This document shows, piece by piece, positions 1 through 10,295 of a stretch of 64,000 nt of DNA. A model generated the notes under the pieces. It searched no databases, was not told the DNA's origin, and saw only the letters and a list, made by a program, of their open reading frames with translations. The DNA comes from Isochrysis galbana (lineage: Eukaryota; Haptophyta; Isochrysidales; Isochrysidaceae), in NCBI GenBank assembly GCA_018136815.1, contig CM030939.1:2652419-2716418 (forward strand). Reading direction: 5' to 3'. Within the stretch, counting starts at the first letter, position 1. The number at the start of each line of letters is the position of its first letter. A program made the translations under genes and the position numbers.

Positions 1-109
1 ATTTGTCCGCGCAATACTTCGCACATCATTATCACACATAAGCTAATAACGTACAATAATTTTTGACCTAGCAAACGCGCCGCCCCGGACCGCATGGCAA
101 TCAGACACA

Positions 110-215
110 ATAAAAGAGCAAGGCTGATCTCGCTTTTGGAGATTACCTGCGAGGGCGTGCCAGCAGCTAGCGCGGAACGCGATTCTTGCAGGGAGCAACT
201 AGCTTTATTGTTGGT
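110..215 (-). repeat. Diverged copy of the 204-bp repeat of 55.1 and 56.1 kb
   Basis: Read on the minus strand, this stretch matches the 3' part of the direct repeats at 55090-55293 and 56144-56347. The shared order is a GAGCAAGGCT start, then GCGAGGGCGYGCC, then AGCTAGCGCGGAA. It is more diverged than those two copies are from each other, so it is probably an older fragment of the same LTR-like element. Confidence 0.6.
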
Positions 216-1054
216 TGCCATGGAGCGCGCCCCTCCTCTCCTTCGGGCTTCCCGTCCTCTCGCGTTCACTCGCCGCATCTGCAAGTGCGACCAAGAAGCA
301 GTGGCAGTGAAGCGCCGCGAGCGCAAAGAAGCGCAGAGGCTCAACCCGCGCCCGAAATCGGCGCACGAGGCCCTGGGCAGGGGCCCGCCCAAGCAGTGCT
401 TACGCTTCTTACAAGGACTATGCCTCAGGAACAAACTGGAAACTGGGCGTCCGTTGCAATCTCTCCCACGACACTCCGGGGGCGCTTGGTATCGACAACC
501 CAAATGCACCATCCGCTGCCGCCTCCACCCACACACCACACAAGAAGATTCCAGGCGTTTGTCTTAACGGCCCGGCCTGTCTCTTTCTCCACCCAGAGTG
601 TAGAGTGCGCGCTTGCCATGGCCATGGCATGTCGCATACAAAGTATTTTATTTACTCTATGCCTATGCGGATGCGGTGTCTCCACTGCCTTCACCATGCG
701 CCATGCGTGCTGTGTGAGAAAATTTGAGTGGTTTTTTTTCGCTGAAGAGTTGTCTCGAAGCCTCGCCGCATTGCACGCCAAGTTTGTTTGGTTATCCTTT
801 GTTTCATTGATTTGTTCGTGCGATGTTGCGTTAGTTTTCGGAGTTTTCTTGTTGGTGAGTGAGTGATGATGTGGGGGTCTTGTGTCGCTTGTCGTCTCGT
901 CTCGCTCGTCACTCCTCGTCGTGATGTAGCGCGCTCCCTCTCCCCCCCTCTCTCAAGATTTCTCTTCACTCCGTGCCCCTAGCCCCTATGAGACTTACCA
1001 CGATCAAGCGCGAGCTTGATTCGACAGTTTGAAGACATCCGATTGATTCGCAGG
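216..1054. other. No recognisable gene
   Basis: Open frames here are short, overlap on both strands and have no recognisable domain. I see no tRNA or rRNA pattern. Confidence 0.5.
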
Positions 1055-1290
1055 AATATAAGATAACGCCATAACTCTGCTAGCCAGGAATAAGATAACA
1101 GCACGCACTTCCGGCGGAGGACGGAGGACGGACGCCCCCGCGCCCCAGGCTCACTTTCGACTCCATCCTCAGATACCCAGGTGAAGGACCCGTCACCATC
1201 GCGAAGTACAACAACCTGAACGGCACCAAGGGCGGCAAATTAGCCGCCCGACGTAGGTGCTATAGCAGAGTTATGGCGTTATCTTATATT
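1055..1290. mobile_element. MITE-like element with 28-bp terminal inverted repeats
   Basis: The first 28 bases (1055-1082) recur as an exact reverse complement at the right end (about 1262-1290), giving a 236-bp unit with perfect terminal inverted repeats starting AATATAAGATAACGCC. No clear target-site duplication is visible. The interior, about 1148-1255, keeps a coding-like frame in which RYPGEGPVTIAKYNNLNG can be read, which is unusual for a MITE and suggests a captured gene fragment. The likely type is a non-autonomous DNA transposon; no family can be assigned. Confidence 0.6.
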
Positions 1291-1357
1291 CTATGTGCTG
1301 TGTGCTGTCGCAAGCGCGAAAGGCGACGGTAGATATTCTACTGCTCCAAGAGCTCCA

Positions 1358-1515
1358 CGCGCAACTAAGTTTATACTTGGTTCGCCCATGGCCGTTCTTC
1401 TTTGTTGACGAGAGTTCTCCCCCCCCCCCCCCCCGGTGCTTTTTCTTGGTGAGTCGCCCGATGTAGGTCGGATCGCCTCACTGGGTTTTCCCGCATTGTA
1501 ACTTGTGGGGAGTTA
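1358..1515. mobile_element. Mosaic of retroposon fragments
   Basis: Bases 1360-1390 match the 5' hairpin end of the retroposon at 13874 (AACTAAG...TTATACTTGGTT, then CGCCCATGG). Bases about 1433-1515 match the reverse complement of 32425-32505. The two pieces have opposite relative orientations, so this is rearranged debris rather than one intact copy. A run of 16 C separates them. Confidence 0.6.
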
Positions 1516-1699
1516 GAATGGGAGCCGGGGGCCCGCGTGGGGGGAGATTTGAAGGGGTGCATAGGCATATGTGTCTGTGGCATTAGCACGCCTCAAGGTG
1601 TACGGGCAGGTGCGCTGAGGACTGTCGTGTCAGTACCGGGCTAGTGGTAGTGGGAGTAGTGGTACTAATGCTCAGTGACTATATTATTATGCTTGAAAG

Positions 1700-1742
1700 T
1701 AGTGGGTCCACGGCCGCATGTGCGGTAAGAATATTATAAAGT
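1700..1742 (+). repeat. Copy of the recurrent GCGG-GAGAATATT motif
   Basis: GGTCCACGGCCGCATGTGCGG is followed by TAAGAATATTATAAAG. It is nearly identical to 41708-41745 and related to at least eight other loci (see findings). It lies just beyond the 3' end of the FYVE gene on the other strand. Confidence 0.6.
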
Positions 1743-1793
1743 TCCCCCCCCCCCCTTCCATCCCACAGTGCATTCGCTCCCACGTGCGCGCGC

Positions 1794-4543
1794 TCAGTAG
1801 GGTATGCATTCTGCAACGTAGACGTCCTTTAGCTGCCCTTTGAGGGTGCTAAGAGCTCTCCGCGCCTGCCGAAAGCCAAAGGGTTGGATCTCGTCCTCCA
1901 AGTCGCAAAGCGCACGTGTGGCGACACCAAGTAACTTGGACAGCCTGGCGCCCTTCTTCACTTCTAGCGATGCCATACTACACGACTGCGATGGGAGCAT
2001 GGAGCTGGGTTCCACGCTGCTGCCGCGGTGCGAGGCAAGGAAGTCTTCGTCCGCTTGCTGTGGAGCCGTTATGGCGTGAGTCAACTCTAGTAGCTGAGCG
2101 TTGAAGTCGAGGCCGAGCTTTACTGCCCAAACCTCAAGCTCCTCTTGCATCAATTTGAGTACATAGCTTTGCATACTTTTTGCAGCGGACGCGATACGTG
2201 TGACCTCATCATCATAGAGTCGGAGGCTCCGCTGTAGTTCCACAAACGCTTTTCGAGCCACGAGATACTCCTTCAATGTGATGTGAGCTTCGACGTGGCT
2301 GCCACTATTGTTTGCTGAGTCGGAAGTTCCGACTGCGTAAGCGGCCGTGGCTCCTACGTACGCAGCGGCAGCACCCACCATGGATGCGGCGTAAGAACCT
2401 CGGCTTGTGCTGGCACCCCTTGCCGGAGTGCCTGCGCTCGTGCATGGGGCGGAGTTGCCTATTGGGATCCCACAGGTTGGACCAACATTTCTGGTTGCTG
2501 ACATTGACGCAGGTGTGCGTGCCAACGGCTCCATTTCGCCCGTTTCTCTGCTAGCGTGAGCCTCGGGTGCATCTGTATAGGAGTCCGACTGAAGCAAAAG
2601 CGGCACCGCAGGTTCGAGGTGACCAGAGACCGCGCTGATGGTGTGGGCACCTCCGGACGTGGCGTTAGCACGTGCGAGAGAGGCGGCGCTTCTGTAGCCG
2701 CTTGCATCCTCCACAAACCCGCACATGCATTTGACAGCATTCAAGTCTGTGGCGAGGCCACCCGCTTCGACACCCAAGCTCGCCTCCTCTTCATGTGGGC
2801 CCACGGTCATGCCTCCAAAATCTGCTACGCTTGCGGATGCATCTCCGTGCTCGGGCGGCTGCATCGGAATGGCGCTTGGATGGGCTCGTTCCCTTGCTTT
2901 CATGAGCGCATGCTGCCCCGGCTGTAGCTCCACTGGCGGGGGTGGTGGCGGCTGCTTCATGCGCTCCGCGAGCGCTCTCGATTTATTGGCGGAAACTTGT
3001 TTCCATCGAGACTCAATGTACTCGGGCGGCTGAGCGAGCTCCTCAAGGGTAAGCCCGAGGGCCTCGACTCGTCGCTGGATCTCCCGTTTGTGCGAATGAA
3101 AACGCGGCATCGCCAATTTGATGATCTCTGCCGGTGCCCGCATCGCCGCCTCCTTGATCTTCTGCTCGGCCTCGAACTCAACGGGAGCCGCACCGAATGC
3201 TTTCAAGAGAGCGAGAACAGCGGGCATCAGTGCCTCCACTGCCTTTAGCGCCCGGGCACACTCGTGGAGTGCAGGAGCGCTGATCTTCGAGACGTTTACT
3301 AGCGCGACACCCAGGTTTGGAGTGCAGCCAAAGCCACCCGCCGCACCTGCCAGCTTAGCCCCGCCATACCCAATGTTCCCATGAGAGGGACGCGGCGTGT
3401 TGCTCGTCTCGCTACTACCGGCGCCACTGATGGACAAATTCGCCTGCGCACCCACTCCGAGTGCTCTTTGGATCGATGCATTGGCGCGAGCGGCATCCGC
3501 GGAAGCTAGCGCGACCATCGCCTCGTCTAGTCTGTGCGCCTCGGTGCGTAAGGTCGCAGTCGTCGCCCACATCTGTGCATACGATGTGGCAAGTGCCGAC
3601 ACGGCAGCGGCGGAGCGCATTTCGCTTACACGGCGCGCCGCAGCCGCACGCTCCAACAAGGAGGCGCAACTGGCACACGTTCGAGCCACGGGACCTAAAC
3701 GAGCGAACCCGCGAGCATCTGGCACGCCGGATCCGCCCCCCCAACCGCCACAGGTGCTGAGAGGCGCGACTGTCCCCTCGACACCCTTACCACCATTCGC
3801 CGCCCCGGCGGAAGCGCTATCTCGACGGTCGCTCCTACCGCAGGACCTGTCCCCTGGAAGCTTAAGCTCAGGCGAGGAAGCCAAGTTGCCGCCTCTCGCC
3901 GATTCAGGATCATCAGTGCTCATGCAAGGTGCGAACGCGCTCGATACTGTCGACGAGCTATCATTGGTTGGATTATGGATGGCCCAGCTACGCTTTGAGG
4001 AGCAGTCGGAACAGACAATAGTGGCGCATATCTTGCACCTAGAGCGGAAGCAGACAAGTCGTGGCTCAAAAGGAGGTCAGGCGTATGAGCACACAAGCAG
4101 ACTTGGGATTTGCTACCATGCTAGACCGATGCCCGCATGCAACCCCCGTGCGACACCCTCGTGACTCTTGCCGTCCGACCCGACAAATGACTTCCACAAC
4201 GCCACGGCACCCGGCACCGCTCGCGAAAATGGGGGCACCGCCATGGGGGCGTCGTGTCACGGCTTCGAGCCCCGCCCCTCCAGTCCCCACCCCCAGGGGG
4301 TTCCAGAAGCGCGCCGTACCGATGCCTGCCGGACTTTGAGGAGAGCGGTTTCCTACAGTTCAGCATTCCACATGCTGCCGCTGTGGCAAGAGCTCGATCA
4401 CCACTCTTCGGTATTTCAAGGACGCCGGCGGCGGCGCGCTCGGCTGCATTGCCACTCAGCGCAGCGTAGGCGCGGACAGTAGTATCAACGCGAGCGATCT
4501 CGTGTGCATTGTGCTGCATGGCATGGGAGGGAATGGTGTGCAT
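1794..4543 (-). CDS. FYVE-type zinc-finger protein, 822 aa, two exons
   Basis: Exon 1 is 4543-4320, the intron 4319-4039 (GTACGG...CTCTAG) and exon 2 4038-1794. The join is in frame with a codon split in phase 2. It rebuilds a FYVE-like finger at about residues 58-100: CGMLNC, then SGRHRCKICATIVCSDCSSK. A last Cys pair, RTCASCASLL, follows later in the protein. FYVE fingers bind phosphatidylinositol 3-phosphate on endosomes (family knowledge). The basic RRHHC core is weakened here to RHRC and the usual leading W is not obvious, so lipid binding is uncertain. The rest is Ala/Ser-rich and low complexity, with helical stretches (VARKAFVELQRSLRLYDDEV) that could form coiled coils. A second FYVE gene lies just upstream on the same strand, and exons joining the two into one gene cannot be excluded. 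Confidence 0.7.
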
Positions 4544-4941
4544 GGGTTAAGGCGGCGTTCCTGGGGCAGAGATGTAGACAGACGGACACAGGTGCTCGAA
4601 AGATGGCTTGCGCATAACATCAATGCATATATAGACCTGACCGTGCCATCACGAGCCGTCCATGTCTGAGCCGCACAAAAGGCGAGTGTGTGGGGGGCTG
4701 CCATGCCACAAAGAGCCAAGTCAACAGCGAGCCGAGCCTACCTCGGTGCGCCTCGCCTTGAAGAGGGCAGTTCGCGAGCGTGAGACTACCTCGCCAGCAA
4801 CGTGTAGTCGCAGGATGGATGTGGTCGGCAAACGCTTCCCCTCCGTCCATCTGCGACGAGGAGGTCAGCAGCCGAGAGGACTTAGGCGGCCAGCCTTTGG
4901 CGGCGCGAGTTCATGCCAAGGTCGAGGTGGCCGCCCATCAT

Positions 4942-5387
4942 TCACCTGGAAGTCGGATCAGCAATTTTGCTGATCTTTGTAACGTCTGCGGCTGTGTGCT
5001 CGTCGTCAGCTGCATGGAAGCACCTGTCGCACACACGACTGAGCTCGCCATTCTCGGAGGGCCTTGCATCCGGGCCGAGACGCATGCGGTGGGCCGAGTG
5101 CGCAGCGCAGAAGACGAGTCCACATCGTCGGCAGTGGTGGCGCCGTCTGCGCAAACGGTGGAAGGGAAGGGAAGGCGGGGGGGGGGGGGGGGGGGTGTTG
5201 GGGGGTAAGGTCAAGTGCGGAGCTGCGGGCTGGAGGTGATTACGCTTGTCCACCCTCACGTGTGAGGTTTGGGCGGCACTCACGTGCGGAACATATCGAA
5301 GAGCTTGCCACATCCCGGCTGAGCGCAGTGGGTCGTCTTCGCGTCCGAGATCCAGTGCGCGCGCGTTGGCCCGCTCACCGCCGTCAT
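4942..5387 (-). CDS. FYVE zinc-finger protein, small, two exons
   Basis: Exon 1 is 5387-5284, the intron 5283-5147 (GTGAGT...GCGCAG, 137 nt) and exon 2 5146-4942, giving 102 aa. The join creates a near-complete FYVE domain: HWISDAKTTHCAQPGC, then RTRRHHCRRCGLVFC, then RVCDRCF at the end. The WxxD, RRHHCRxCG and RVCDxC signatures are all present, but one zinc-ligand position reads AAHS where CxxCS is usual. FYVE domains recruit proteins to PI3P-rich endosomes. The ATG chosen is the first one close upstream of the domain and lies just downstream of a polypyrimidine tract that could instead be an intron end. A donor-like AG-GTGAAT at the stop suggests further 3' exons (4850-4625 keeps open frames). 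Confidence 0.75.
5150..5200. repeat. Poly-G tract in FYVE intron
   Basis: A run of about 17 G (C on the transcribed strand) lies inside the 137-nt intron and serves as its polypyrimidine tract. Confidence 0.7.
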
Positions 5388-5454
5388 CGCGCGCGCGAGG
5401 CACGCAACCGAGGGGGAAGGGGGGGGGGGCGGCCTGCGATGCAAGTCGAGCGGC

Positions 5455-5487
5455 CAGAGAGGAGGGAGGGAGGGAGAGAGAGCGAGG

Positions 5488-5518
<31 letters not shown>

Positions 5519-5635
5519 AGAGAGAGAGAGAGGGGGGGGGGGGGGGGGGGGGAGAGAGAGAGAGAGGGAGAGGGAGGGAGGGAGGGAGGGAGGGAGAGAG
5601 AGAGAGACAGGGAGGGAGAGAGAGAGAGAGAGAAA
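5455..5635. repeat. GA-rich microsatellite
   Basis: Imperfect GA, GGGA and poly-G repeats run for about 180 bp immediately upstream of the FYVE gene. On the transcribed strand this is a CT-rich tract. It may be promoter or leader DNA, but no start site can be fixed. Confidence 0.85.
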
Positions 5636-5927
5636 GGCCCTTCAAGAGACTCCAGATCTTGTCTCTTGTGGAAACAGGGACGAAAACACGAGCGGTTCGT
5701 GCAGCAGTGTGAACGGTGCCGTTGCTTGCTAGGCGCACGGATTGCCCCCTACGATATTTTTGCGGAGCGGCGGGTGGCGCGAGCGGGGCCGTGAGGCGTG
5801 AGGCACCTGCTCCCTGCTCCTGCTCCTGTTTGAGAGCCTCTGCAGCGCCATGTATGCAGGGGGTACGACCCTGGCGGGCTCGCCGACCGGGGAACTCCTC
5901 TCTTCAGTGCACAGATCGGGGGCGGGA

Positions 5928-6490
5928 GGTGTCGTTCCGTCAATTGTGGGACATCAGTCGAATTGAGCGATCAAATGTCCACAGTCCACAGTTATTTAAA
6001 ATTAAATAACACTGCGTGGGGATAACAACTACATGCAGTTTACTGAATAGTATCAACTGAGCACCATTGTGCACGCCGTGCGCATTGGGCACGGCGCGGT
6101 GTCCCCCCCCCCCCGCGGAGACGCCGTGCGTGCGCATCCCGATTTTTTTCCTCTGCGTGCCGCCTAATGCGCACAATTACGTAAATGTGCAATATAAGAG
6201 ATGTTTCGTTGCGCAGCACGTGTGATGGCTTGCAATCACAATGTGCACGCCGCGCATGGGCACGGCGCGATGTGCATCGGCCCCCCCCCGCGGAGACGCC
6301 GTGCGTGCGCATTTCGACTTTTTCCCTGCGTGCCGCCTAAGGCGCACAATTACGTAAACGCGCAATATAAGAGATGTTTCGTTACGCAGCACGTGTGATG
6401 ACTTGCAATCACAATGTGCACGCCGTGCATGGGCACGGCGCGATGTGCATCGGCCCCCCCCGCGGGGGCGCCGTGCGTGCGCATAGCAAC
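5928..6490. repeat. Repeat element: 57-bp head plus three 173-bp tandem units
   Basis: The head (5928-5984) is identical to 60061-60117. Three tandem units of 173 bp follow, starting near 6069, 6242 and 6415. Each contains GTGCACGCCGYGCATGGGC, a run of C, GCGGAGACGCCGTGCGTGCGC and an AT-rich arm with TACGTAAA. A single unit follows the head at 60 kb. The GC-rich half is strongly self-complementary (CACGCCGTGC...GCACGGCG). Confidence 0.8.
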
Positions 6491-6874
6491 TTCCAGGAAG
6501 GTGCACGCCGTGCGTTCACTCTTTCCGCGGGGGAACTCTGGGCGCGGAGGGTGGGCGGGAACCCTGGGGGCACCCCCTGGGACCGGGGGATTGTTACAGT
6601 ATACGGCGATAACACTAACGTAAACAACTGGGCCGTCTCGCCCGTCTCTCCCCCTCCCGCTCCCCCCCCCCCCGCCCCCCCCCTCCCTTCGCCTCTCCCC
6701 CCCCCTCACGCGGAAAGGTGTCAGACCAGTGCGCGGTTTTTGATTGGATGGAGGTGCGCGTTTTTTTTTATGGAGGTGCGCGTTTTTTGATGGAGGTGCG
6801 CGTTTTTTTGATGGAGGTGCGCTCACCGGCGCCCTGCTGATGCCTCGCTCTCGCTCCCCCGCCCCCCCTGGTGC
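6491..6874. other. Low-complexity spacer
   Basis: C-rich stretches are followed by four short direct repeats of a GATGGAGGTGCGCGTTTTTT unit at 6747-6820. No gene is supported. Confidence 0.5.
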
Positions 6875-7585
6875 GCTGCTTGCACCCCGCGCCGCTGCTT
6901 GCACCCCGCGCCGCTGCTTGCACCCCGCGCCGCTGCTTGCACCCCGCGCCGCTGCTTGCACCCCGCGCCGCTGCTTGCACCCCGCGCCGCTGCTTGCACC
7001 CCGCGCCGCTGCTTGCACCCCGCGCCGCTGCTTGCACCCCGCGCCGCTGCTTGCACCCCGCGCCGCTGCTTGCACCCCGCGCCGCTGCTTGCACCCCGCG
7101 CCGCTGCTTGCACCCCGCGCCGCTGCTTGCACCCCGCGCCGCTGCTTGCACCCCGCGCCGCCGCGCCGCTGCTTGCACCCCGCGCCGCCGCGCCGCTGCT
7201 TGCACCCCGCGCCGCTGCTTGCACCCCGCGCCGCTGCTTGCACCCCGCGCCGCTGCTTGCACCCCGCGCCGCTGCTTGCACCCCGCGCCGCTGCTTGCAC
7301 CCCGCGCCGCTGCTTGCACCCCGCGCCGCTGCTTGCACCCCGCGCCGCTGCTTGCACCCCGCGCCGCTGCTTGCACCCCGCGCCGCTGCTTGCACCCCGC
7401 GCCGCTGCTTGCACCCCGCGCCGCTGCTTGCACCCCGCGCCGCTGCTTGCACCCCGCGCCGCTGCTTGCACCCCGCGCCGCTGCTTGCACCCCGCGCCGC
7501 TGCTTGCACCCCGCGCCGCTGCTTGCACCCCGCGCCGCTGCTTGCACCCCGCGCCGCTGCTTGCACCCGCGCCGCTGCTTGCGGG
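6875..7585. repeat. 19-bp minisatellite, about 37 copies
   Basis: The unit GCCGCTGCTTGCACCCCGC is repeated almost without mismatch for about 700 bp. Two interruptions near 7155 and 7190 add an extra GCCGCC. Nineteen is not a multiple of three and the unit contains no stop in any frame, so several frames on both strands stay open and give spurious long proteins. The array abuts the 5' end of a temptin-domain gene. Confidence 0.95.
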
Positions 7586-7674
7586 CCAGGATGCGCATCG
7601 ACTCCATCAGCTCGGATGATGTTCTCCGGATTTGGAGGCCCTCCAACACCGAGGGTTCGCCCGGAATGGGGTTC

Positions 7675-8446
7675 ATGGCCAAGAGACGACCGCACCTCTT
7701 CGTGCTCGCGACGGCACTGGCGACGGAGCGCTCCCCGAAGGGAGCCTCCATCTACCCAGAGTGCCGGACCGCCGTCCCCGGGTGAGAGCTACGAGCGGCT
7801 CGTGCCCAACGGCCGCGTCAACGGCAAGGACACGGGGCACAAGGTCAACAACCCGACGCACGCCGCCTTCCGATTCGCCTTCCGCGACGAAGGCAGGGCG
7901 TGGACCACCTCTCTCTGCCTCGCGGACACGGACAGCGACGGGCAGAGCAACGGGATGGAGCTGGGGGACCCCTGCTGCGTGTGGAGCGTCGGTGTGGACG
8001 AGGGCGAGCTGCTCGGCTTCTCTACCGACGACATCTCGCTCGCGGGGGACGAGTCACCCGAGCACGCCTTTCCACCTTCGTTTTCGGAGTCGGACCCGCT
8101 CCCTAGGTCGGTGGGTGAGGGAGGTGCAACTGACGGTTCCGCCGGAGAGGTCGCTTGCGCAGGCCCCGACAGCGCTGCAGCTACAGCTTGCGCAGGAGCC
8201 GCCGCTTCTGCACGGAGTTTCTGCACCTGCACCTGCAGGGGAAAGTGCTCCGGCAGGATGAACGGCGCGACGGCAGCCTCGTCCACCAAGCATCGCGTCT
8301 GCGTCAAGAACTCGGCGATTCCCGCCATATCAGAGCGCGAGACAATGCGCTCAGACTGGCACTGGCCGAAATCTTCGCTGTGCAAGGCCTGCAGCCAGCT
8401 CATCATCGTCTTCTCCGTGAAGGTGTGGCAGAAAGTCTCCACTTGA
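7675..8446 (+). CDS. Temptin-domain secreted protein, frame interrupted
   Basis: A temptin-like Cys-rich core lies at about 7788-8000: SYERLVPNGRVNG, GHKVNNPTH, FRDEGRAWTTSLCLADTDSD, then GQSNGMELGDPCCVW. The DxDxDGQxNGxELGDPCCxW ending is the family signature. Temptin-like proteins are secreted, disulphide-bonded and common in algae and oomycetes (family recall). An ATG at 7675 opens MAKRRPHLFVLATALA, a plausible signal peptide, but in another frame that stops at 7785, so a frameshift, sequencing error or unrecognised intron separates it from the core. The frame after the core is Ala/Ser-rich and ends at 8446; it overlaps a convergent ORF and may not be coding. Confidence 0.55.
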
Positions 8447-8727
8447 CGAGAAAGCTGTTCATCCGGGTAGGAGAAGAGGTGTTCACCCAGCACCTCCAAA
8501 TCAATGTGCCCGCCAGAGGCGGTTGGCACCTGGCCAACCTTCATCAGGAGTTGCACGTCACTTGGGGTTAGAGGGACGGGTTCGGGTTCGTGCACCGGTA
8601 AGCCGCCGAGGAGTGGGTCCGAAGCCGCAGGTGCAGGCCCCCTAAGGATGGCCAGCACGAGGGCTCGGGCAATCAGGTGGTTGTGGAAGACACCGATGAC
8701 GGTCACGACCTCAATGTTGGAAACCAC
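7789..8727 (-). CDS. Hypothetical protein, convergent with the temptin gene
   Basis: The frame from 8727 to about 8180 has a natural composition: VVTVIGVFHNHLIARALVLA, a Pro-rich linker, then about 100 residues including HIDLEVLGEHLFSYPDEQ, TFTEKTMMSWLQALH and VAPFILPEHFPLQVQ. It then becomes Ser/Pro-rich and runs antisense through the temptin core, where it is probably no longer coding. No family is recognised. A likely upstream exon lies at 9173-8941 (minus), ending in a GTGAGA donor within a 22-bp tandem duplication. The start is unresolved. Confidence 0.4.
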   Translation of the reverse strand: MVSNIEVVTVIGVFHNHLIARALVLAILRGPAPAASDPLLGGLPVHEPEPVPLTPSDVQLLMKVGQVPTASGGHIDLEVLGEHLFSYPDEQLSRQVETFCHTFTEKTMMSWLQALHSEDFGQCQSERIVSRSDMAGIAEFLTQTRCLVDEAAVAPFILPEHFPLQVQVQKLRAEAAAPAQAVAAALSGPAQATSPAEPSVAPPSPTDLGSGSDSENEGGKACSGDSSPASEMSSVEKPSSSPSSTPTLHTQQGSPSSIPLLCPSLSVSARQREVVHALPSSRKANRKAACVGLLTLCPVSLPLTRPLGTSRS

Positions 8728-9533
8728 GGCCAGCCCAGAGAGAGTCGGCCCCGGCCGGCCGGCGGCCGGCCAAGGCCGGCCGCTGAGCTTTTCGCTGTTT
8801 TATTTCGGGCGGCCGCACATATGTTTTGGGCCTCCGAAAAAAAACACTGTTCCTGTGTTTCACATGTAGGATCTCGATCTCTGCATCTCTGCCCACAGCC
8901 GCGGTCTCACCGACATCTCCGCGGTCTCACCGACATCTCCCAGTGCATTCTCGAGCTACAGCCCCATCCCCATGGCAGAGTGCGAGCGAGGCCGCCGCTA
9001 GCCATCGGAGCGGCCGTAGAAGCCCCGCCGATAGTTGCGCCTACCACCTTAAAGCTAGTACCCGTAGTCTTGGTTGCGCCCCCTCGAGAGTAGACTACCG
9101 CCAACAGCGCCCACCAGGTGCTCTTGAGGGGGCCTCTTGTTGAGACCTTCTTGAGCCCTGCAAAGACCGTCACGTGCTAGGCGTCTTGTTCATCAGCGAC
9201 TCATCTGAGCATCGATTGTCAATCAACGTCGGCCGCACCGAGCGAGGCAACATCAAGGAGAAGCTTTTCGTAGACCGTAAATAAATCGTACACCGTTGCC
9301 CATTCCCATCTTCCCTTTTGCCCCCCGCGTCCTTCCCCTGAAAGCGCGGGGCGAGGCGTGGGGGCACGGGTTGCGGCGGAGGAGGCAATCTTCCTAAAGA
9401 AAGGCCGCTCCTCGCCAACGCTGATGAGGGAGCAACCTCGGCTTCTGGCGAACTCTGTTGAGCCCCGCCCTTGTCCCTTGTCCATCATCAGTCAGACCCA
9501 TGATGGAAGATGATGGGGCGATCTCAATCCATC

Positions 9534-9536
<3 letters not shown>

Positions 9537-9592
<56 letters not shown>

Positions 9593-9595
9593 TTC
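9537..9595. repeat. CT dinucleotide microsatellite
   Basis: An almost pure (CT)n run of nearly 60 bp. Poly-G runs at 9720-9768 and poly-C runs at 9909-9967 and 10157-10193 follow in the spacer before the CCCH gene. Confidence 0.95.
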
Positions 9596-10295
9596 TCTTC
9601 TCACCGCTGTTAAGACAAAAATGACTCCTCCAGACTTGGAGAGCAGAGGGGGAGTGCGGCCGTAGGGGCGGGCCCCTTCCCAAACTGCAGACTCGTCTTG
9701 TGGCTCGCTGGAGTCGCTTTGGGGGGCGGGGGGGGGGGGGGGGGGGGGGGGGGCGGGGGGGGGGGGGCTTCTCGCCCCACCCTGCCGCCGGACTGACGAA
9801 ACGTCGATGAGCCGTCATCTCCCCTTCTAGATGGAACTGGACACTTCGGAGAAGCTTCTTGATGACTCCGCCCGGGGCCGGTGGCGCCTGCTCATCAACT
9901 CGCCGCGTCCCCCCCCCCGCCCCCCCCCCCCGCCCCGCCCCCCCGCCCCCCCCCGCCCCCCCCCTCCCCGCCCCGCGGGCCGGCCACCTCAGCCTCCCCA
10001 CCTTCCGGCCGCGTCAGCGCCGCGAGCCCCTTGCACGCAGCGCGCCGCACCCGCGCGCCCTCGCCCCGCGCCTTATTCACATTCTTCGGCCACTTTCTCA
10101 CAGTACTCGTGGTTCCTCCGGCGGTCAACTCCATCTCTCCCCCCGCCCCGCCTTGCCCCGCCCCCCCCCCCCCCCCGCCCCCCCCCCCCCCCCGGCAACA
10201 ACAACCAACCACCGGCCAGGAAGGACTCTCTCTCTGTCCCTCTCTCTCACTCACTCACTCTTCGCTCGAGACCACCCCCTCCGGCTTTCCCAGCA

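Noticed and set aside
6350-8446. Long open frames of 290-515 codons across the 19-bp minisatellite on both strands
   Set aside because: The unit has no stop in any frame, so the frames are open by repetition. Only the non-repeat part after 7590 has protein character.
9831-10295. N-terminal extension of the CCCH-finger protein rich in Pro
   Set aside because: It is encoded by poly-C homopolymers and simple repeats. The ATG at 10296 begins normal sequence.
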